A DNA stretch of 64,000 nucleotides from Mauremys mutica (taxonomy: Eukaryota > Chordata > Testudines > Geoemydidae). Positions 24,185 to 34,330 of the stretch are shown here, piece by piece. The notes under the pieces are model-generated. The model searched no databases and had not been told where the DNA came from. It worked only from the letters and a program-made list of their open reading frames with translations. Position 1 is the stretch's first letter, and each line of letters begins with the position of its first letter. The stretch lies in NCBI RefSeq assembly GCF_020497125.1, contig NC_059082.1, positions 21,007,965-21,071,964 on the forward strand. Direction: 5' to 3'. Position numbers and translations under genes: made by a program.

Positions 24185-24218
24185 AGATTCGAAATAGTCT
24201 TGTAGTGTAGACAAGGCC
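24185..24218 (-). repeat. Harbinger right terminal inverted repeat
   Basis: It ends TAGTGTAGACAAGGCC, the inverted copy of the left terminus, and is followed by the TAG duplication at 24219-24221. Confidence 0.85.
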
Positions 24219-24221
24219 TAG
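24219..24221. repeat. Right target-site duplication (TAG)
   Basis: TAG after the terminal GGCC matches the TAG at 19395-19397. Confidence 0.8.
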
Positions 24222-25537
24222 GTCAGGGTAAGTGTGGGGTTAAACACCCCCATCACAGACACCTTCCCTGTGGTCTTTTTACCTCCATCTTCAAATGAAA
24301 TTCCGAGGGGTGTTGACAAGGCAAACAAGGAGAGCAATGAAGAGACGTAAAGTGAACTTGTAGCCAAGTGATAAGACATTGAAGTTGTACTGCCCAATAA
24401 CAACATCTAGATGCTGGTGTACTATAGCTATTCCTGCTTTATAAAGGGCCAAACCCTTCTCTCCTTACTTACACATGTAAATCTACTGAAGTTAATTTCA
24501 TTATTCATGTAAGGAGAGAAGTAGGCCTTTAAAGAGATTAACAATACTTCCTCTTCTCCCCACCCCCTCCAATTACTTTAAAAACAGGAGTATTCAATAT
24601 GAAATCAATCCTACAGCGCACTTCGGATAACACAGTATTAGGTTTTTACTGTATGAATGAAATCAATTGTAGTTCCACATATCAAGGACTTGTGAGATGG
24701 GGTAAATAGAAGTCAAATACCTAATCATCCTCTAGTGGACATCTTCCAACTGAATATCCATTATCAACACAACATGAGCCAAAGATTCTATGGATAAAAC
24801 AAAAAGCAAGGGTGATAATACACTTGCTAGTGTGCAAGGGGAAACAAAGGAGAAATCAACCAAAATATAAAATGTATCCATCCAGTATCAAAGCCCACTG
24901 CTTAGAGAACCCTTCACTGCTACTGCCACTCAAGACAGTTATTAACAGTGTTTCTAGAGAACCTTTCCTCAAAAAGAAAATAAAGTATAATAAAAAAAGA
25001 AATCTATTCTACCCTTTTCCATTGGAAAGATAACCTTCAGAATGTAAATCCGTGCACTTTTGCCTTGCAGAAAGCTGTCTCCAGTTAAACAATAGATTCA
25101 GAAAAAAGAAAAATCTCTCCAGCACCTTATTCACCTCTGTGAAGTGTTCACTTCAAGTCCTAGCTGTGATCATTTAAATGCCAACCCTAGTAATACTGCT
25201 CAGACAATCTAAGAATGACTCTTAACTGGAAACGAGGTCTGATTCTGCTCTTGTGTACATGAAGAGTGAGATCATTGGTGTCAATGGAGTTGTACCAGCA
25301 TGACAGATGAGAATCAAGTCCAATGTATTTGAAAACATCTGGCCAAATTCAGCGCTTGTGGAAGCAGACAACTCCACTGCCATACAATCTTCCTTAGCCA
25401 GCCATCCTTCTCCAGAAAGGAGAGTTTTTGGGACGGTGGTGTTAGCTATGTGGAAAATATAAAGTATTTATATAACAAAGTGATCAGATCTGTATACATA
25501 ACAACAGACTGACTAGTGTATGACAGCCTACAGACTA
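24222..25537. other. No gene recognised
   Basis: Short frames only. A fragment of the palindromic GTCAATGGAGTTGTACCAGC-type repeat lies at about 25260-25310. No other repeat ends were recognised. Confidence 0.55.
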
Positions 25538-25676
25538 CTGTAGAGCAGAGTCAATCTCTCTCAGTGGTTTCGGTGCCACTAGATGGGACAGAACACCACA
25601 TCCAGGACGTATGCAGGTTACATATTTCCCCTAGCTGAGAAAATGCATTCCGAGCTCCAGAAACTTCCCAGCTGAA

Positions 25677-25694
25677 ATCCTGGATGAGCCCCCA
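25677..25694 (-). other. Primer binding site, tRNA-Pro type
   Basis: The minus strand reads TGGGGGCTCATCCAGGAT. It matches the well-known proline-tRNA primer binding site of gammaretroviruses at 16 of 18 positions. Both differences are CG-to-CA changes, as expected from CpG decay. It starts two bases after the LTR end, the normal position. Confidence 0.75.
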
Positions 25695-25696
25695 CT

Positions 25697-25902
25697 TGTG
25701 ACACTGACAGACCCCGGTCGTCGGCAGGCAGGATCGAACCTGGCATCTCTGGAGCTTAGTGCATGAGCCTCTACAGCATGAGCTAAAAGCCAACTGGCTG
25801 CTAGCTAAGGCTGTAGAGCAGACTCATTAATCTCTCTCTCTAAGTGGTTTTGGTGCCACTAGATGGGTCAGAACACCACACCCAGAAGGTGTATGGGTTA
25901 CA
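25697..25902 (-). repeat. LTR 1 of the candidate TRIM
   Basis: It is bounded by TGT at 25902 and ACA at 25697, the usual LTR termini. The first half has CCATCTAGTGGCACCAAAAC and a GAGAGAGAGA run; the second half holds the tRNA-like part. It lacks any obvious TATA box or AATAAA signal. Confidence 0.6.
25731..25785 (-). promoter_or_regulatory. tRNA-like pol III A and B boxes inside the LTR
   Basis: On the minus strand, TTAGCTCATGCTGTAGAGG (A box, within 25786-25768) and GGTTCGATCC (B box, 25740-25731) are spaced as in a tRNA. The D-arm shows three of four pairs; the T stem pairs poorly, so this is a promoter-like remnant rather than a functional tRNA gene. A tRNA-derived SINE inserted in an LTR is the main alternative. 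Confidence 0.6.
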
Positions 25903-26159
25903 TATATGCTGGGGGAGGATAGCCGAGCAAGAGGACTGCTCACCTTCCCCTATTTATTAAAAAATGAATTCTCTTAGTGAACGTGACATTTCTTATATTA
26001 TACATGGCATCTGGGAAGCGTAAGGGAGCCTCGTCAATGTACTGGAGTATGTTTGTCTTGCTAAGCTGAGAACTTGCTCAGGGCACCAGGGATCTCAGCT
26101 CTGATAGTCTACATCGAACCCTTTCTCTACTAGGAAATCTAACAACTTTATAGTCTTTA
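25903..26159. other. No feature recognised
   Basis: The flank of the miniature LTR element; GC-moderate sequence without recognised repeat or exon. Confidence 0.5.
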
Positions 26160-26258
26160 TGCGTCTGACGAAGTGGGCATTCACCCACGAAAGCTTATGC
26201 TCCAATATATCTGTTAGCCTTTAAGGTGGCACAGGACTCTTTGTAACTTTATAGGTGT
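26160..26258 (+). mobile_element. Repeat of the CACCCACGAAAGCT family, copy 2
   Basis: It shares CATTCACCCACGAAAGCTTA, CTGTTAGCCTTTAAGGTGGC and ACAGGACTCTTTG in the same order as the copy at 15196-15317. It lacks the CACGGCTACCCC end, so it is truncated there. Confidence 0.7.
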
Positions 26259-29200
26259 AGCCGGTAGTATCTTTTTTAAAAGATACTATAAACCCCTAGC
26301 CTGTCAAACTCCCTGTCATACAAGTGCCTGACACAGGAGCCACAGAAGAAGTCAGCTCCTGCAGCAGAATAGATGTTTCCTGTGGGAGACAGAATCAGTG
26401 AGGTGTTCTTACAAGAGTTCCTCCACTGATAGCATTTCGATAGCATGCGCCAGCCAGAATCTGCTGGTGGTCCTATGAGCTACAAACAGGAACAGCCACT
26501 GTAAATATCAGACAAGACTGATTTCACATCACAAAGTGAGAAAGGGGTTGTGTTCCCCAACTAAATGAAAACATACTGAGAAACCTTTCGGAGTTGTAAG
26601 CACCTTTACCCCTGAATCCACTTCTTTGGAGAAGGCAACACAGCTTGAAAACTCAGCTCCTGTTCAAGACAATAAATTCACCTCTATGACATGTGGACAC
26701 ACAATCCCTAGGATTTGTTAATTGGACACTTCACAACTAGCTATAAACAAACCTGTTCTGCGGCTGCTTTTCTTTAGTCTGATTCCATGAAATTTACAGT
26801 TTGGCGCTCAACCCAGATAACATCACTGCAGCTGGCAAGCTTCGACATCCTACAAAGATAAAACTGTGATGATCCTGATATGCTTTCCTTGAAACGAAAC
26901 AGGAATAGAGTCTATCTACATTGTAAAAACGTCATGTAAAGTAGTGAACTTTCCAAAATGGCATTATTTTAAGAGAGCAGTGAATCTTGATACAGAGAGA
27001 CAGCCGTTCCTGAGGTCAGAAACATCAGCTTTACAAAAAACTCCTAAGGGATGCCTGAATGTATTATCTTGAGGTCTTTCACCTCTCACTTAGGCCCTTC
27101 TGCCCATCACTGTACTATAAATCCATTTCTAGCATTTTACTTGGCTATGAACTTCTTGGAATGACAAGAGAATGATTCATAATATATAGTAAGGCTTCCA
27201 GGAAGCTTTTTCACTTGAAGCTACAGGGTAAGTGAATCAGCCTTTTGCTTTCTCCCAGGAATTACTTATCTTCAATCTTTCAATTAAAGGTCAAACAATG
27301 AAAGGAGACAGTCCAGTCATCTATTATGTTTTCCCCTCCTGTTCCTATGGTAAAAAGGTCTGCTCTTTACATGGTTATGTCTCAACCAGCTTAGGATTGT
27401 TTTTGCTAGTAAAAATGTGAAAAATAATCTTCCAGACCTTGCAATTTTCTACAATTAATGCACAGAAAAGCAGTGGTTCCTCTCACCTCTGATTTACTCT
27501 TTTGGCGGCCTAAATCCCTCTGATGGAGGCAAATCCAAAGCATTTATCACAAAGGTAGCAAACAATGCTTTCTGGGTACCAAACTGAAAAAGTTTTTTGG
27601 GAAAACATTTCTCCCACCCGTCCTCACCCAAGGATTTGAAAGAAGAGTAGATGGATACAATAAGGCTGGTGTTTTTAACTGGAATGCACACAGTGAGGAT
27701 TAATTGATTACTTGAATTAACATACTGGGCCAAATTCATCATTGCTCGAAGGTGCTGTTATGCCAGCTCAGCTAGCATACACAGATGTCATGGGGCAGGC
27801 ATAAGTCTCATAGATAATACCTCTGGCACAGAATGTCCCTATAGCAGGCAAAGAACTAGCTCTGCCTGCTCTATGCCAACTCTAGGTGCAGGCACGGGTG
27901 TAGTTTGGGGAATGGTAGGAGGGTGCTGTCCCCCTAAACTGCCCCCCAAAATGAGCCATTCCAGAGAATGAGTGGAGAACCAATGTAGAGGAGTGTGGCT
28001 CTCCCCAGCCCTCAGAATATTTTCTCTTGTTTATACAGACACTTCCCTTATATCGATGCCAAGAAACGTTTGCTGATTTAAAACAGCCATTTCTCTTTGT
28101 GGAAGGTAATAATGCAACAGCTCTCCTTGATCTGAGTCAGTGGACGTCTTTGTGTGATGAGGCAACTAGCTCGCAAAATGGGAGACTGTGCCTAAGCATG
28201 CCTATTTTTAGGTGCACATGCTCAGTTCCATGTGCTTTGGTAGTTACACGAAGCAAATTCTTGTTGTATGATCTCAGTTAATTCATCAATACACAGCAGC
28301 ATTACTATCAGTAAAGCAGGCATGGGCTGTAGATGACAGTTACTGGACTTTCTGGATGCAGTCACAAAAATGATCAAAGGTCAAATCCATCAGTGGCTGG
28401 GGTTGAACATGGCTGTGCCAGCAGTTATCTGGTTCCTAGTGTATTTCAAATCCAGACCCATCAAGGTGTGACATGTCATGTGACATTAATTTTTAAATAG
28501 CTTGGTAAAACATTTCCCCCCTTTGAAAAGAACAGCAACAATAACGGCAGCAAGCTTCAAAGTGTATTTTCAGTTCTCATATAGTAATAGCACACACAGA
28601 CAGCGTAGGCGCCTTGTCAACCTCCAACCTTTCGACAACTATAGAGAAAGGATGTAGCCAGTCAGAAAGAGTCAAGCTCCTTTCACTGGCAAGGAACTTA
28701 CAGTACAGTAGAACAAAGGTTTGTTTTTATGGAAAGATCTTTACATTTACTGGGAAATCAGAAGTTAGCTATGTGCTACTTAGATATTCTGTACATGACT
28801 GTCATTAAGCTTTTCTCTAAGTGCATATTTATGCTGCAGGTGGCATTGTTACTGAATAGAGAACCCAGACAGTACAAATGTTGAGTGACTCACTTTTCTA
28901 AAACGAATCTTGAAAACCCTTTGATCAGACATTTCCTGCTTTAACATTCCATTTTGAGAACAAAGTGAGAACTATGCATGGCGAGGATGAGAGATGAGTG
29001 TAAAACTTACACTGAGTTTGAATGAATTATCTTGTTTGTTCAACAGCTGTAGGAATCCTGGTATCTTGGTCTTGGTGGTAGCGTGTATGATATGAATGAC
29101 AACTAAGTTCAAAGTTTTCCCAGCTCCAGAACTATATTTAAGGGAGTGAGAACAGGGATTTGGGGAGGGGATAGGGAGAAAATATTTTGTTTATAGGTGG

Positions 29201-29413
29201 CACATTTTACTTATTTAGCAGGACAAAACACATAGCCAGATTCTTATCCCCTGTTCCCTTTACTTTGTGCTACTGAGCACAAAATCAGCCAGGAAGCTGC
29301 CCTAAAGCAGCAGTTGAGGATTCCACTGATGCAGGGGAATGCACTGAGGGTGTAAAGGTGGCACAGAGATCTCTACACCACTTGCTCTCCTTTCTTGCAC
29401 ATATCAGAGACTT
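26259..29413. other. No gene recognised
   Basis: Frames up to 84 codons occur but show no domain or conserved exon signature. No repeat was recognised with confidence. Confidence 0.55.
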
Positions 29414-29421
29414 GTTAGAGC

Positions 29422-29544
29422 TAGGGTGACCAGATATCCCCACTTTATAGGGACAGTCCCGATATTTGGGGCTTTTTCTTATATAGGCTCCTATTACCCC
29501 CCACCCCTGTCCCGATTTTTCACACTTACTGTCTGGTCACCCTA
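29422..29544. mobile_element. hAT-type MITE with perfect 8-bp target duplication
   Basis: The 123-bp element has ends TAGGGTGACCAGA and TCTGGTCACCCTA, a perfect 13-bp inverted repeat. It is flanked by a perfect 8-bp duplication, GTTAGAGC (29414-29421 and 29545-29552), which is the hAT signature. The interior has GGGACAGTCCCGATATTTGG and a CCCCCCACCCC block and codes for nothing. A decayed relative lies at 62397-62484. Confidence 0.9.
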
Positions 29545-29696
29545 GTTAGAGCTCTTAGGCTGCTCTAAATTTCAGAGGCCATTTCAACTCCTGTGATGTT
29601 CCCAGAACTGGGAAATCAGAAAAGCAGGCACCTTTCCTACACTTTGCCAGCTCCACTATGGATTTAGCCCACAGTATAGTACTCATGAAAACACAT

Positions 29697-29775
29697 TGGG
29701 CCTAACTCTCCTTTTATTTACACCAGTATAAACTCAGATTAACTCTAGTGAAGTCTTTGAAGTTATACTGGTGTT
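29697..29775. repeat. Palindromic MITE copy (TTACACCAGTATAA type)
   Basis: TTTACACCAGTATAAACTCA and, inverted, AAGTTATACTGGTGTTAGC flank the core AACTCTAGTGAAGTCTTTGA. It is a fold-back relative of the copies at 9951, 58431 and 61217. Confidence 0.6.
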
Positions 29776-30344
29776 AGCTAGAACACAAACACGCACTGAC
29801 AATTGAGAAGGGTTTTTCTGGATGGGTTGAAGGTGGATTTGGGTTCATTTCCAGGTTATTTTGATGTACAATGTACATTCATATAAAATATAACTTCAAA
29901 ACACAAACACAAAACATAGCCTCTCTGTATTCTCTGCTCTTAATTTAAATTACTGTATATCACTAATAGCATTTCATATGCTTCTTCTTTGAGGTTATGA
30001 TATGCAAACAGATTAGGAATGTTAAACAGGTGACAAATAATGAGCAAGGGATTTATTATAACCAGTCAATATGCTCAGGCTTATAACTGCTCAGCACTTT
30101 GTGCTCCATAATTATATGGTTGCCACAGTATAGCCATTCAACAATGTCATAATTAGCAAGTAATTAACTAAAGTATTTGATGAGATGCTGCAGAGCACAA
30201 AGCATGTGTGCAGGTTGATAGTAACAGGATATGTAAGCTGCCTTTTTAACAATTTTCTGAAACCAACATGAAAACCCATTGTTCTTCAGCTGTGGCAATT
30301 AAGAGAGCTGCTCAGATGCTGATTCTATAGATTAGAGAGACTAA
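29776..30344. other. No feature recognised
   Basis: AT-rich DNA with short frames; no repeats recognised. Confidence 0.5.
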
Positions 30345-30490
30345 ACTCTTGTCTACACACAAAAGCTGTAAGACTTTAACTGTACTGATATACTTAAAGC
30401 TATACAGCACACACACACACACACACCGGTGTGGACATAAGTATCCGATTGTACTGGTATAACTATATTGGTTAAAAAAACCCACACCCC
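30345..30490. repeat. MITE-like repeat with central (AC)n microsatellite
   Basis: CTTGTCTACACACAAAAGCT starts the block, a run of about ten AC units follows at 30407-30426, and GGTGTGGACATAAGTATCCG is in part the inverse of the start. The second half has GTACTGGTATAACTATATTGG. It is probably a non-autonomous DNA transposon relic; ends not fixed. Confidence 0.4.
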
Positions 30491-30500
30491 TAACCCCAGT

Positions 30501-30865
30501 TGTTGTTAGAGGGCTTTATCCCTTTCACCCTCCCATTCCCTGGTCCTTCTAGTGCGAACAGAGAGCAACAAGTCTGAAGGTGCAAACAATTTGATGTTTA
30601 TTGGGGTGAACTTCCAGCAAGCAATGATTCCAATTTCCTTCCTTAGTGTCCCCCTTCCCAGCGCTGACACCACAGAGCCTTGCCTGTGTCCCTGTTCTCA
30701 TTCCCTGTTCCCACTCCCCCCTTAGCAAAACATGATTCCAATCCCCCCCTTACTTCCTGATTGACTGCAGACTATGTAGTAAACCTTGAGTTCTGCTTAG
30801 CTATACCTTACTTAACCAGTCATTTTACTGAAATTTAACTAACCAATCCTAACATATCGTAACAT
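30501..30865 (-). mobile_element. Probable ERV LTR fragment
   Basis: On the minus strand an AATAAA signal (30602-30597) is preceded by about 260 bases with CCAATC/TTGGTTAG-like words and followed by a short U5-like stretch. It resembles a common turtle LTR as I remember it. It is cut at 30866 by an inverted CACCCACGAAAGCT-family repeat. Borders and family are uncertain. Confidence 0.4.
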
Positions 30866-30938
30866 GCAGCAAAGAGTCCTGTGGCACCTTATAGACTAAC
30901 AGATGTATTGGAGCGTGAGCTTTCGTACTTCCCACGTA
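30866..30938 (-). mobile_element. Repeat of the CACCCACGAAAGCT family, copy 3, inverted
   Basis: The + strand reads GCAAAGAGTCCTGTGGCACC, TTATAGACTAACAGATGTAT and GAGCGTGAGCTTTCGT, the reverse complement of the copy at 15196. It is truncated after the CTTTCGT block, where GC-rich hAT-like sequence begins. Confidence 0.7.
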
Positions 30939-31169
30939 CCTCCCACGAAGCTCCCACTGGCCGCAGTTCCCTATTCCCGGCCAATGAGAGCTGTCGGGGG
31001 GGGCCTTGAAGCGAGGCAAAGCAGAGGCCCTCTGCCTCCGCCCCCCTCCGCTCTGGCCCGAAGGGACGTGCTGCCAGCCGCTTAAGGGAGCGGCACGGGG
31101 CTCGTGGCGCCATGGGGAGCAATCCCACGGGCCGAATCCATCCCGTGGGCTGTAGTTTGCCCACCCCTG
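30939..31169. mobile_element. GC-rich hAT-like non-autonomous element, truncated
   Basis: The right end GTAGTTTGCCCACCCCTG is the inverse of CAGGGGTGGGCAAACTAC, a terminus typical of hAT elements. The interior has GCTCCCACTGGCCGCAGTTC and a CCAATGAGAGCT block. The left terminus is missing, joined to the repeat before it. Its frames are chance products of high GC. Confidence 0.65.
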
Positions 31170-31261
31170 GCCTGGAGGTAGGTGTGGGGAGGGTGTCGGG
31201 GGAGCTTGGCCAGCCGCACAGAAGAGCCCTGCACTGCGGGCCGCGTGTTTGAGACCCCTGA
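31170..31261. mobile_element. Second hAT-like terminal fragment
   Basis: It ends CGGGCCGCGTGTTTGAGACC followed by CCTG, the inverse of CAGGGGTCTCAAACACGC, again a hAT-like terminus. Only about 90 bases remain. Confidence 0.5.
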
Positions 31262-31265
31262 TTTA

Positions 31266-31506
31266 GGGTATGTCTACACTGCAGCTGGGAGGTGCAATTC
31301 CTAGCGCAAGTAGACGGGCTTGCGCCAGCTTAGCTCGAGCTAGCATCCTAAGAACAGCAGCCTGGATGTTGGGGGGCTGCTGGCGGCTCAGGCTAGCTGC
31401 CAGAGCTCAGCCCTGGGGGTCAGGCTAGCCCAAGTTCCACCAGTGCTGCTACAGCCATACTACTATTTTTAGTGCGCTAGCTTGAGCGGTGCTAGTGCAA
31501 ATCTGT
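31266..31506. mobile_element. MITE of the GTCTACAC-ended family, copy 2
   Basis: It starts GGGTATGTCTACACTGCAGC and holds CTATTTTTAGTGCGCTAGCTT, as in the copy at 13332-13621. The right end CTGTCTACCTGACC is decayed. The GGTATGTCTACACTGCA end is a common MITE terminus in reptiles. Confidence 0.6.
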
Positions 31507-32370
31507 CTACCTGACCTGGGATGTACGATTCGACTGGTCTCTTTGTTCTGTTTCACTTGTTTGCTTTTCCAGCCAAATTCCTCATTTTTCTGCACAAACC
31601 ATAAAACTGGGCTCACAAAATTTTTCCACTTTAGCAAGCAAGTACGCCACCATGAAAGAACAGTGTCAACTGCCTGCATTCATCTAAGGGAAGAGGTGTT
31701 TACCCTGAAACCTAAGGATGACATTAAATTTCAATGTTTTCAACTATTTCACTCCTGATCATTATATAGCACAAGCATCCAACTCACCTGGAATTGTGAA
31801 CAGAGCTTAGGTAGAGTGATGCCATTACCTGCCCTCATTCTGCCCCCAGGGGCATGCAACTGTTTAATTGAAGGATATTTTACTGCTTCCAGCACAATAT
31901 GAACTGGGCAGAGATATCCCATGGAAAATAATTAACATTTTCCACATTTTCAAAAATTATTAAGTGAGCTTGGTGCTCACAAATAGTATCCATTTCACAG
32001 CCTTGGAGATGGATATCTTCCATTTACCCACAGAGTAGCTACATCAGCAGTCCAGGCTTCCTGCATGCTGCCCACCAATGCCCCTCAGCTTGACCTTGAT
32101 GGATAACCTCGTAGTGACAGTGTGATTCTCGCCTCATGCTCATTAGCTCCTTCATAGCCCTTGGCTTCTTTGCTGAGACTGCCAAGAAAAGAGCCCATCA
32201 AGTAGTGCCTGTCCACTAGATTCTAGCTCCAAACCATGATCTCTTGTGACAGCTATCCCATTGCAATGACTTTTGGGCGCTAAGCATTGGAATCACGTTT
32301 GCACCAGTGAAAAGCTACCAATGTCTCCGGAGCCATCCAATTCTCTTCTCAAAACTAAAAAGTGAGGAAT
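31507..32370. other. No gene recognised
   Basis: Short frames up to 89 codons on both strands show no domain. No repeats recognised. Confidence 0.5.
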
Positions 32371-32488
32371 GGAATTTTTCAAAATTGCTTTAACTGGCCT
32401 AATTACTCCCACTAATGTCAATAGGAACTCCCATTGATGCCAGTGGGAGCAAAGTTAGGCCAACACTGAGTGCCTTTGAAAATCCTAC
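32371..32488. repeat. Palindromic MITE, GGGATTTTCAA family, decayed
   Basis: TTTTTCAAAATTGC on the left and GCCTTTGAAAATCC on the right are inverted, and the core holds CCCATTGATGCCAGTGGGAG. It is a diverged relative of the copy at 12154-12257. Confidence 0.55.
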
Positions 32489-34099
32489 TTGAAACTCATA
32501 CATAAATTGAAACATTCACCTTACAGTCAAAGCAGCTCATAACATCTCCAAATAAAGCTACTAACTTGTGGTTTCAGGATCTTTGACTACCCTATTAGCA
32601 AGGTAATCAGAAGCCAGCAGAGACAATAACTACATTGGAATTCAGCAATGAAGGAAGGTTTGCTCTACCTAATGTTGCATTTTCGGGAGCAGGGTATATC
32701 AATAAGAGTTGAATCAATAGATACCAAAATTAGATGTCATGTATAGCAAACTTAGCTATTTGCTTTTTTTGAACTTATTGCTTTTCCAATATACCTGGTC
32801 CATACTCTCTTCATTACCATTAAATACACTTGTGGACTAGACCTGTTTCGCCATTTATCTGTTTAGAAAGGTGGGCTCTTACTAGGTGGATTTTATTTTC
32901 TGACAAGAGATTCCAAAACATCTCTTTTTATTTTTAAAATGTGTATTGGTTTTGGTGGTAAAGGCACACTGTGAAACAACTGCAGAAGACAGTGCTTCAG
33001 GCACAAGTTATGGCACAGACACCATAAAACAATACTTGTAGAATGTGGACAGCATGCTTAGCACCACATTTCTGGGGCCTTCACATTTCTCCTGTCCTGC
33101 AGAATGGGAGGGTCTTTAATACAAGAACTCAATGTTATCCAGTGGAATTCACTCTGACAGGCAGGGAATTCCTTCAAGGATAAGTGGAATCTTAAAGCGC
33201 CATTGTTGTATATAGAAAATAGGAATAACTTGGCCTCAGCTCCAAGGAGCTTACAACCCATTGAAATGATTGACAAATATCCAACTGACTTCAATCAGAC
33301 TAGGATTTGGCCCAAAGGCAAATAATACAGACTCAAAGCACCAGGTTGCCAGAAGTGAATGCATCACATAACTACACGTTCTTTTTAATAGTGGATTCAC
33401 TATGATGGGCTTCACCAAAGATAGTGTTTAGAGAAGAGATCTGAAGAAAAGAAAGTGAATGACAGGGAGTATGAACATGAAAGTAGATCTGGAGAGGGAA
33501 CCATAGATATGAGTGTGTGACAAAGGGAAGGATACAAAGAGTGGAAATGTGACCCTATTGAAGTCAATGGCAAAACTCCTATTGACTACAACAGGGCCAC
33601 AATTATACCCAGATTAAATCAAAGATAGTATGAAGATGGAGCAAAGAAAAGAATAAAGTCTGAGAAAACACAAGAATAACAGGGCATGTAAATCAGAGCA
33701 AACCCCTTAGGAAAGTGAGAACATGTTTTGCTTTAGTTGGTGTGATCTGACAATACAATTAATCTTGGGACAGCCTATGTCCAAATTTTGATCAGCTGGC
33801 AATCGTTAAAGAACTGATTGGACCTTTCAAAAAGGTGTCCAATATGGACTGTCAGAGTCTATGACCTTATTCTACACTGAGTATATCTGCCCCTTGACAC
33901 AAAAGAGATTTAACCTTAGAATCCTGGTGGTCTTGTTTCTGCTTCTGAATCACAGATAGCTGCAGTGGGAAAAATTACCTTTTTCTATTTATGGCTGGTC
34001 AGGAAATTGCATATTTTCTGACAGAGGAAAACCTAATAGCCATGGTGATCCATGCCTTTTCATTTCTTGCTTAGACTGCTTTATGTGGGTGTAATCAAA
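32489..34099. other. No gene recognised; repeat fragments
   Basis: GCTCCAAGGAGCTTACAACCC near 33238-33258 is a scrap of the repeat seen at 10185. TTGAAGTCAATGGCAAAACT near 33559-33580 is a scrap of the palindromic family. The rest is not recognised. Confidence 0.5.
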
Positions 34100-34330
34100 A
34101 GGGCCACTTGGAAATCAAAGCTGCTACCAGCATGCCGTGGTCTGCCTCCTAGGCATTACAATGCATCAGGAGCACATCACATCAGTGCTTCATGTTCTAC
34201 ATTGGCTGCTTATCCATTTCCAAATTCAGTGCAAGGTCCTGGTCACTTACAACACCCCTCTAAACAGATTGGGATACAGCCATCTCACTGAATTCCTCTG
34301 TCCTTTCCCCAGAAGGTATTTATGTGGAAC
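34100..34330 (+). pseudogene. L2-like LINE relic (ORF2 C-terminal region)
   Basis: The + frame around 34165-34300 reads HITSVLHVLHWLLIHFQIQ and LVTYNTPLNRLGYSHLTEFL, close in pattern to the L2/Maui-type LINE segment just after the reverse transcriptase (LHWLP, FK.L...YK.L.G..P.YL..L). The copy is short, with no 3' end visible. It is an old, dead insertion. Confidence 0.6.

Larger units (their letters stand above)
19398..24218. mobile_element. Complete PIF/Harbinger DNA transposon
   Basis: The 4,821-bp element begins GGCCTGGTCTACACTAGGAC and ends with the inverted copy GTCTTGTAGTGTAGACAAGGCC-like sequence (final 16 bases TAGTGTAGACAAGGCC plus context). A perfect TAG target duplication flanks it. 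Both superfamily genes are present and convergent: a Myb/SANT-like accessory gene (+) and a DDE transposase gene (-), with polyadenylation signals back to back between them. Subterminal regions carry five and four TTCGA motifs. The open frames suggest recent insertion; whether it still moves cannot be judged from one copy. Confidence 0.93.
25538..25902 (-). mobile_element. Candidate TRIM: miniature LTR element with tRNA-like LTR
   Basis: Read on the minus strand, the order is: LTR (25902-25697, 206 bp, TGTAAC to GTCACA), two bases AG, an 18-base primer binding site, about 45 bases, a purine tract GGGGAAATA, then a second LTR start (25622-25538, beginning TGTAACC). The second LTR resembles the first for about 85 bases with several substitutions and small gaps, then stops. 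The interior is about 75 bases in total with no coding room, as in terminal-repeat retrotransposons in miniature. A heavily deleted ERV with two LTRs would look the same. No host duplication can be tested because the second LTR is cut. Confidence 0.6.

Noticed and set aside
25731..25785. Functional tRNA gene
   Set aside because: A and B boxes are present but the T stem does not pair and it sits inside an LTR; called a tRNA-like promoter only.
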